From assembly GCA_013153455.1 (NCBI GenBank), contig JAADEK010000065.1, positions 1 through 10,870 of the forward strand: a stretch of 10,870 bases of DNA, given 5' to 3'. The notes below the pieces were generated by a model. It had not been told where the DNA came from and made no database searches. It saw nothing but the letters and a program-made list of their open reading frames with translations. Below, in pieces: positions 6,364 to 10,870 of this stretch. Source of the DNA: Aquificota bacterium (GTDB lineage Bacteria; Aquificota; Aquificia; Aquificales; Aquificaceae). A program made the position numbers and the translations under genes. Every line of letters starts with the position of its first letter. Within the stretch, counting starts at the first letter, position 1.

Positions 6364-7638
6364 TCAGGGAGCGACGCGGGCGCTCCTGTAGCGCTCCCAC
6401 TCCTGAGGGAACTTCTCAAGCGTTTGGCGAATGAGTCTACCCGCGACAGCTCCGAGCCCGCATATGGACGTGGGCTGTATGTTCTCGTTCACAAACAAAA
6501 AGCCTTCCCACACCTTCTGGTCCGCCTCACCCCTGTATATCCTCTCAAGGAGGTTAGCCTGCTCGTAGCACCCTACCCTGCAAGGCGTGCACTGACCGCA
6601 GGTCTCGTGCTCGTAGAACTTCGCAATCCTGAGGCAAGCGTCAACGATGTCGTCGTCCTCCGTCAGGACTATCACCGTCCCGGTTCCCCCGAAACCCATG
6701 GGGGAGTAGTCCATGGGTATGTCAAGCTCGTCCGCGGAGAAGCAATCAAGCGCTCCGGAAAAGACCGCCTTTACCTTTTTGTTCCCGAGCGTTCCACCCG
6801 CGTATTTAAAGATTACCTCCCTCAGCGTTGTGTTCATAGGAAGCTCGTATACGCCGGGCTTTTTCACCTTCCCGCTCACGGGAAAGAGCTTAGGACCCGC
6901 GTAATCGCTCGGTCCTATATACCTGTATTCCTCCCAGCCCATAGAGATGATGAAGGGTATGTTCGCTATCGTTTCAACGTTGTTCACGACCGTAGGTCTT
7001 CCCCAAAGACCCTTTTGAACCGGGTAGGGAGGCTTCAGGCGGGGGTGTCCCCGCTTTCCTTCCAAGGACTCTATAAGGGCGGTCTCCTCACCGCATATGT
7101 AAGCCCCAGCCCCGCGGGCGACGTATATCTCAAGGTCAAACCCGGACCCGAGGATGTTCTTACCTAAAAAGCCCTTCTTCTTTGCCTCCTCTATGGCGTC
7201 GCGGAGGATGTAGTATCCCGCGGGGTATTCACCCCTTATGTATATGTAAGCCTCGTTCGCGCCTATGGCGTAGGAGGAGATTATTATGCCCTCAATCAGG
7301 AGGTGGGGGTCCCTTTCTATGATGATTCTGTCCTTGAACGTTCCGGGCTCGGACTCGTCCGCGTTGCACACGAAATACCTCGGCGGGGGATTCTGAACCG
7401 CGAACTTCCACTTTTTACCCGTCGGGAATCCCGCTCCTCCCCTCCCGCGCAGGGTGCTCTTGTCCACCCAGTCTATTATCTCCTCGGGGGACATGCTCAG
7501 AGCCTTCTCAAGGGCTGTGTATCCCCCGTCCTTTATATACTCATCTATTGAGTGAACGCGGGGCTTCTTTGCGCGCCTCAGAAGCATATTCAGTGTCGTT
7601 TCCGCGTAAATCTTAGGTATAACGGGATAGGATTTCAT
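6364..7638 (-). CDS. nuoF: NADH-quinone oxidoreductase subunit F
   Basis: A 424-residue NuoF, the complex I subunit that oxidises NADH with FMN and passes electrons to its 4Fe-4S cluster N3. Motifs are the FMN/NADH glycine-rich GRGGAGFPTGKKW (65-77), NADESEPGTFKDR (92-104), GAGAYICGEETAL (177-189), and the N3 ligands C347, C350 and C353 in ETCGQCTPCRVG with C393 in SICGLG. Length is typical for the stand-alone subunit. ATG at 7638 is chosen because AGGAGG lies 7 bases before it; a TTG at 7659 would add MRARRRS, unlike the family. It overlaps nuoE by 26 bases, so E and F are translationally coupled. No nuoG lies here. HoxF or formate dehydrogenase beta would be longer or carry extra domains, so NuoF is the best call. 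Confidence 0.95.
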   Translation of the reverse strand: MKSYPVIPKIYAETTLNMLLRRAKKPRVHSIDEYIKDGGYTALEKALSMSPEEIIDWVDKSTLRGRGGAGFPTGKKWKFAVQNPPPRYFVCNADESEPGTFKDRIIIERDPHLLIEGIIISSYAIGANEAYIYIRGEYPAGYYILRDAIEEAKKKGFLGKNILGSGFDLEIYVARGAGAYICGEETALIESLEGKRGHPRLKPPYPVQKGLWGRPTVVNNVETIANIPFIISMGWEEYRYIGPSDYAGPKLFPVSGKVKKPGVYELPMNTTLREVIFKYAGGTLGNKKVKAVFSGALDCFSADELDIPMDYSPMGFGGTGTVIVLTEDDDIVDACLRIAKFYEHETCGQCTPCRVGCYEQANLLERIYRGEADQKVWEGFLFVNENIQPTSICGLGAVAGRLIRQTLEKFPQEWERYRSARVAP

Positions 7639-8095
7639 TGAGCGCCTCCTCGCTCTCAAACTTGTATTCGTCCTCGTTAATCATAAAGACGGGAGCCTCC
7701 GAGCAGGCTCCGAGACACTGAACGGGAACTATCTTAAACTTCCCGTCCGGTGTCGTCTCACCGGGCTTTATGCCGAGGAGCTTCTCAAGGGCGGAAATGA
7801 GCCTGTCCTTACCCATAAGGTGGCACACAATACTGACGCACACGCGTATGCGATACTTAGCCCTGTCTTGTGTGTCAAACATATCGTAAAAGGTCACAAC
7901 GCCCTCAACGTGGTTCAGTGGAAGCTCAAGCATATCCGCGAGAGGTTTCAGGCTTTCGGGAGGTATATACCCGTAGTAGTCCTGAATCGTGTGAAGGCAC
8001 AGCAGGATAGCCTGTTGTTTTTTGGGAAAGTAATCTATGTGCTCCTGAAGCTTTTTCTTAAGCTCTTCGGGAAACTCAAACTCCGTCTTGAGCAT
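7613..8095 (-). CDS. nuoE: NADH-quinone oxidoreductase subunit E
   Basis: A 160-residue NuoE with an N-terminal helical bundle (about 1-75) and a thioredoxin-like 2Fe-2S domain. The cluster N1a ligands are C86 and C91 (VCVSIVC) and C127 and C131 (QCLGAC). Length and cysteine numbering equal those I recall for the Aquifex aeolicus protein of known structure. It pairs with NuoF to form the NADH-binding tip of complex I on the cytoplasmic side. The family sequences YGYIPPE (41-47) and VEGVVTFYDMF (63-73) are intact. The ATG at 8095 lies 9 bases after the phosphatase stop and has no Shine-Dalgarno; a -10-like box overlaps that stop codon, so nuoEF may have its own promoter as well as read-through from upstream. 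Confidence 0.95.
   Translation of the reverse strand: MLKTEFEFPEELKKKLQEHIDYFPKKQQAILLCLHTIQDYYGYIPPESLKPLADMLELPLNHVEGVVTFYDMFDTQDRAKYRIRVCVSIVCHLMGKDRLISALEKLLGIKPGETTPDGKFKIVPVQCLGACSEAPVFMINEDEYKFESEEALNEILSRYT
7645..7650 (-). promoter_or_regulatory. Ribosome binding site of nuoF
   Basis: Minus-strand AGGAGG, 7 bases before the ATG at 7638 and inside the end of nuoE. It decides the nuoF start against the upstream TTG. Confidence 0.7.
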
Positions 8096-8110
8096 ACATT
8101 AATTTTATAA
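8096..8110 (-). promoter_or_regulatory. Candidate promoter of nuoEF
   Basis: The minus strand reads TTATAAAATTAATGT directly before the nuoE ATG. TATAAA (8109-8104) lies 8 bases, and TAAAAT 6 bases, from the start, and the element covers the stop codon of the phosphatase gene. With no Shine-Dalgarno at this start, a leaderless nuoE transcript is plausible. No clear -35 box was found. Confidence 0.45.
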
Positions 8111-8731
8111 CTTAACGACTACGAACGTAAGCTCTCCGTCTTCGCTCCTTTCCTCAAAGAGTTTCCCTATGGTGTTCGCACACTCCTCAACCGAATCCCC
8201 GCTGAGGGCTTGTTTTAGCTCCTCTTCCGAGATGACGTCAAGAAAGCCGTCCGAGATGAGGAGAAAGGTGTCTCCCTCTTTCAGCTCTCCCGAGCGCGTG
8301 AAGACCTCCGGTGACCAATCAAGACCGAGAACCCTTACGACCTTCCTCCTTCCCTTGAGCCTCACTTGGTCAACGGTGAGGAGTGAAAGCTCACCGTCCC
8401 GCAGGAGGTATATGCGCGAGTCCCCGACGTGGGCTAAAAAGTATCTGTCGGTGTCAAGCGCAAGGGCGCTTAGGGTCGTTCCGGTAGCTGCGGTGTCCCC
8501 GAGCTTTCCCACCTCCTTTATGATTTCCTTGTTTATCTTGAGAAACGCTTGTCTGAGTTCCTCCTCGGAGCGGTAGGGTCTCATCTGGGAAAGTAGCTCA
8601 ACCGCCTTCCTTGAGGATAGAACCGCCCCCTTGCCTTTTCCCATACCGTCCGCGACGGCGAACGTGTCTCCCGTTGCGAGATAGCTGTCCGCGCACGCTC
8701 CCCTGCATACGCTCCCGACGCTCCACCTCAC
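8105..8731 (-). CDS. PP2C-family serine/threonine phosphatase
   Basis: A 208-residue metal-dependent protein phosphatase of the PPM/PP2C class, expected to remove phosphate from Ser/Thr. Likely metal ligands are Asp15 (ADSY), Asp28 in DGMG (28-31), Asp161 in LISDGF, and Asp198 near the end (EDGELTFVVV, replacing the usual D-N pair). AHVGDSRIYLL (100-110) and GTTLSAL (84-90) are classic PP2C motifs. It is 30 to 50 residues shorter than usual bacterial PP2C: the flap between LTVDQV and RRKVVRVLG (about 119-136) is nearly absent. The start is GTG at 8731, overlapping the kinase stop in GTGA, with no better start nearby. Together with the adjacent kinase it forms a writer/eraser pair. Soluble, no membrane segment. 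Confidence 0.9.
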   Translation of the reverse strand: MRWSVGSVCRGACADSYLATGDTFAVADGMGKGKGAVLSSRKAVELLSQMRPYRSEEELRQAFLKINKEIIKEVGKLGDTAATGTTLSALALDTDRYFLAHVGDSRIYLLRDGELSLLTVDQVRLKGRRKVVRVLGLDWSPEVFTRSGELKEGDTFLLISDGFLDVISEEELKQALSGDSVEECANTIGKLFEERSEDGELTFVVVKL

Positions 8732-9543
8732 ATCAGTCCCTCCGCTATCATGAACTCCTTTAGCTCCTTCGCGGTTCTGAAGCGCTTCGTGTAGTCGGGT
8801 TCAAGCATCTTCCCCAAAAGGTTCCTCATCTTCGGTGAGAGCTCCTCGGGCAGTTCAACCCTTCCCTCCTTATTCTTTTTCTTCCTCTCTTGGGGTGTTT
8901 CACCCTCAAAGGGGGTTTTACCCGTTAGCATGTAGTAGGTAAGGCAACCGAGCGAGAATATATCACTGCTCCTGTGTATCTCACCCCTGAAGATTTCGGG
9001 CGCTATGAACCCGACGGTTCCCTTTACGTCAAGGACGGAAGCCTCACCCCTTATCTTTATAAGCCCGAAGTCCCCGAGCTTCCAAACGACGGAAGGGAGA
9101 ACCCGCTTCCCGAAGATGTTCTCGGGCTTTATGTCGCTGTGTATGTATCCGCGAGAGTGGAGATACTCAAGCGCGTTGACGATATGTCTCAGAACCTTCA
9201 GGGCTTCCTCTTCGGTGAGCCTTCCCTTCTTTTGGACGTAGTCCTTCAGCGTCCCGAAGTCCATGTATTCGTAAATGAGGTAAAGTTCCTTCTTGTCCTT
9301 CTTGTAGAGGTAGCTTTGGAGTGAGACGATGTTTGGGTGGCGGAAGAGTATGAGCGTCTGGGCTTCCTTCCAGAGGTATCTTATCGCGTATGGGTTTGTC
9401 GCAACCTTCAGGGCGAATACCTTTCCCTTGTAGCGACCCCTCAGAGCCTTCACTTTGTATACCTTACCGAAGGTTCCCTCCCCTATCTCCTCAAGAATCT
9501 CGTAATACCCTAAGATGACGTCCCCTTTCTTCAGCTCTTCCAT
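8728..9543 (-). CDS. Hanks-type serine/threonine protein kinase
   Basis: A 271-residue soluble kinase that is almost all catalytic domain. Seen in order: glycine loop GEGTFGKV (21-28), Lys46 in ALK, likely helix-C Glu60, catalytic loop HSDIKPEN (135-142, Asp137), DFG (158-160), APE (181-183) and SSDIFSLGCLTYYMLTGKTPF. All residues needed for catalysis are present. HSD replaces HRD, so it is a non-RD kinase and may not depend on activation-loop phosphorylation. There is no transmembrane segment or PASTA region, unlike PknB. The ATG at 9543 overlaps the arsA stop by one base (TGATG); a GTG at 9546 is an alternative. It is followed by the phosphatase with a 4-base overlap. Substrates are unknown; the ArsA-like protein, S7 and NuoE/F are candidates by position only. 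Confidence 0.92.
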   Translation of the reverse strand: MEELKKGDVILGYYEILEEIGEGTFGKVYKVKALRGRYKGKVFALKVATNPYAIRYLWKEAQTLILFRHPNIVSLQSYLYKKDKKELYLIYEYMDFGTLKDYVQKKGRLTEEEALKVLRHIVNALEYLHSRGYIHSDIKPENIFGKRVLPSVVWKLGDFGLIKIRGEASVLDVKGTVGFIAPEIFRGEIHRSSDIFSLGCLTYYMLTGKTPFEGETPQERKKKNKEGRVELPEELSPKMRNLLGKMLEPDYTKRFRTAKELKEFMIAEGLM

Positions 9544-10733
9544 CACTCCATAAATATAAGAATCTCGCCCTTCTCAACTTTAGCCTTCACGGGTTCAAGG
9601 TTCCTGAGCTTCCTCGGGAGCATTATGTGACTCTTGAAGTTTCCTACGCGAACGACGAGTTCATCCTCACCCTTGACGAGCGAGACGCTCTCTTTGCTCA
9701 CACCGGGAGCCTTTATCCTTATCACGAATCCCCCGTCCCTTTGCTCTATCTTATAGGGTATCTCCTTGTGGAAGACCTCGTCGGGGGAGCGCTCCCCGTA
9801 GATGATTTTCGCGAGCTTTTGGAGCCTCTCCTTCCCGACAACCTCTTCCTCCATTAGGGGAACCTTGAAGACCGGAACGGGTGAGAAGTAGTCCTCGGTC
9901 TCCTCTACGTATTTCTTTTGGGTTTTTAGCCATTTCTCAAGGAACGAGCATCTTTCTTTTTTCAGAACTTCTTCGGGTATTATCTTGTTTACGATTACCG
10001 CGTCAACGTTCACACCGAAAAGCAGAAAGTAGAGGAAAGCCCTTTGGCTTTCTTTTAGAACCATCTTCTCGGGGTTTGACACTATCCTTATAGACGTTAT
10101 GTCGGGGTTGAGGAGTATCTCGTCAACGCCTTTCAGGCGTTCGTAGAAGGTCTCAAGGGCTTTGAAATACTCATCGTCGGGAAGGGGAACGTCCGTCATG
10201 CGCCCGACCGTGGGACGCGCTACCTTCATTATGAGCCTTTCGGTTTTAAATATCTTTTTCATATACCACTTCATTACTATGGGCATTGAGACGAACCGTA
10301 TGCTCTCACCCGTCGGCGGGAGGTCAAGTATGAGAACGTCGTGCTTTCCTTCGTTGTAGTATTTGTTTACGTAAAGAAGGCTCGTTATCTCCTCCATACC
10401 GGGGAGTATCGCGAGCTCTTCCGAGAGTATCTCGTGAAGACCCGTAGTGTTGAAAAGTAGCTCTATAAATCTGTATACCTCCCCCCAGTATCTGTCTATT
10501 TCCTCTTGTATGTCAAGCTCTTGTATCTCAAGGTTCTCGTCAACCTTTATGGGCAGTCCTTTTGCTTTTCTCCTCTCTTCCTCGGGTATGTCAAAGGCGT
10601 CCGCGAGGGAGTGGGCGGGGTCAAGCGAGACGACTATCGTCTTTTTACCGAGCTGGGCGAGTCTGTATGCGGTAGCTGCGGATATCGTCGTCTTTCCTAC
10701 CCCGCCCTTTCCGGAAAAGAGGATTATACGCAT
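9543..10733 (-). CDS. ArsA/Get3-family ATPase with C-terminal HSP20-like domain
   Basis: A 396-residue ATPase of the ArsA/Get3 (TRC40) family. It has the deviant P-loop GKGGVGKTT (8-16), switch I DPAHSLADAF (38-47), switch II DLPPTGE (137-143) and the A-loop region VNK (248-250). It holds one ATPase half, so it would act as a homodimer. Residues about 325-396, with IKAPGVSKESVSL and GEILIFME, look like the small HSP20-type beta domain attached to bacterial ArsA homologues. The only cysteine is Cys262, so the Get3 zinc CXXC and the arsenite-binding cysteine triad are both missing; arsenite pumping is unlikely and a protein-targeting or chaperone role is more plausible (inference). The ATG lies 3 bases after the rpsG stop, with AGGTGG inside the rpsG end serving as ribosome site. 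Confidence 0.88.
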   Translation of the reverse strand: MRIILFSGKGGVGKTTISAATAYRLAQLGKKTIVVSLDPAHSLADAFDIPEEERRKAKGLPIKVDENLEIQELDIQEEIDRYWGEVYRFIELLFNTTGLHEILSEELAILPGMEEITSLLYVNKYYNEGKHDVLILDLPPTGESIRFVSMPIVMKWYMKKIFKTERLIMKVARPTVGRMTDVPLPDDEYFKALETFYERLKGVDEILLNPDITSIRIVSNPEKMVLKESQRAFLYFLLFGVNVDAVIVNKIIPEEVLKKERCSFLEKWLKTQKKYVEETEDYFSPVPVFKVPLMEEEVVGKERLQKLAKIIYGERSPDEVFHKEIPYKIEQRDGGFVIRIKAPGVSKESVSLVKGEDELVVRVGNFKSHIMLPRKLRNLEPVKAKVEKGEILIFME

Positions 10734-10736
10734 AAC

Positions 10737-10870
10737 CTACCACCTGAAGTGAGAGAAGACCATGTTAGCCTGAGCCATGCGGTGGGTCTCTTCCTTCTTC
10801 TTGTAAGCCCCGCCCCTCTCGTTGAGAGCGTCTATCAGCTCCGCCCTCAGGCGCTCTATCATCGTGTATT
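10737..10870 (-). CDS. rpsG: Ribosomal protein S7, C-terminal part
   Basis: The last 43 codons plus stop of S7, cut by the right edge. [11 protein letters not shown], the [17 protein letters not shown] block and the ending FSHFRW match the strongly conserved S7 C-terminus (compare [20 protein letters not shown] in many bacteria). S7 binds the 3' domain of 16S rRNA and starts assembly of the 30S head. In most bacteria it is followed by fusA and tuf; here an ArsA-type ATPase gene begins 3 bases after the TAG stop. The promoter and any autoregulatory site lie outside the window. Confidence 0.95.
   Translation of the reverse strand, partial: YTMIERLRAELIDALNERGGAYKKKEETHRMAQANMVFSHFRW

Noticed and set aside
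6424..7167. A 247-codon plus-strand open frame opposite nuoF
   Set aside because: It lies wholly antisense to a certain nuoF, has no recognisable motif and no ribosome site; it reflects codon bias of the real gene.
6364..8095. nuoE/nuoF as hydrogenase (HoxEF) or formate dehydrogenase subunits
   Set aside because: NuoF has the simple 424-residue form without an extra N-terminal ferredoxin-like fusion, and no hydrogenase or formate dehydrogenase gene adjoins. A shared diaphorase role cannot be fully excluded.
8974..9324. Plus-strand open frames opposite the kinase
   Set aside because: The kinase motifs on the other strand are unbroken, and the antisense translations show no domain.
9543..10733. 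Arsenic resistance operon
   Set aside because: There is no arsB, arsC, arsD or arsR, and the ATPase lacks the arsenite-binding cysteines.

Overview
The window is about 10.9 kb of densely packed bacterial chromosome, almost certainly from a thermophilic member of the Aquificales, near Aquifex, Hydrogenobacter or Thermocrinis. The reasons are a 160-residue NuoE with cysteines at 86, 91, 127 and 131 (the numbering I recall for Aquifex aeolicus), lysine/glutamate-rich proteins, frequent ATA (Ile) and AGG (Arg) codons, very short intergenic gaps, and a mixed gene order that includes a ribosomal protein gene next to unrelated genes. The exact genus is inference. There is no stretch over 300 bases without a gene, and I saw no tRNA, rRNA, CRISPR array, insertion sequence or phage gene.

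Layout. Most of the right side is one long minus-strand run, read from high to low coordinates: the end of rpsG (ribosomal protein S7), an ArsA/Get3-type ATPase with a C-terminal HSP20-like domain, a Hanks-type Ser/Thr kinase, a PP2C-type phosphatase, nuoE and nuoF (NADH-oxidising module of complex I). After a short gap with a small hairpin come an unrecognised 111-residue protein, a thioredoxin-fold protein without its cysteines, GspG, and a short second pseudopilin (type II secretion). Neighbours in this run overlap by a few bases or lie 3 to 40 bases apart. In the centre-left, a plus-strand pair encodes a full-length NfeD membrane protease and a LolD-like ABC ATPase; it meets the pseudopilin gene tail to tail with a 17-base overlap. 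Divergent from nfeD, across only 20 bases, a minus-strand operon encodes a CobW/COG0523 metallochaperone GTPase, a DinG/XPD-type iron-sulfur helicase, and the start of an LptF/LptG-type permease cut by the window edge.

How the genes fit together. ArsA, kinase and phosphatase are joined by 1- and 4-base overlaps and probably form a translationally coupled unit that may link translation, protein handling and phosphorylation signalling; the functional link is inference. NuoE and NuoF form the NADH-binding tip of complex I. The two pseudopilins belong to the type II secretion pseudopilus. The LptF/G-like permease and the LolD-like ATPase both point to outer-membrane lipid or lipoprotein transport, in line with a diderm cell envelope.

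The most interesting signals are: (1) the rpsG-arsA-kinase-phosphatase unit; (2) the cysteine-less thioredoxin-like protein and its unknown partner between complex I and secretion genes; (3) four starts without a Shine-Dalgarno sequence that each carry a -10-like hexamer 8 to 9 bases upstream, suggesting leaderless mRNAs.
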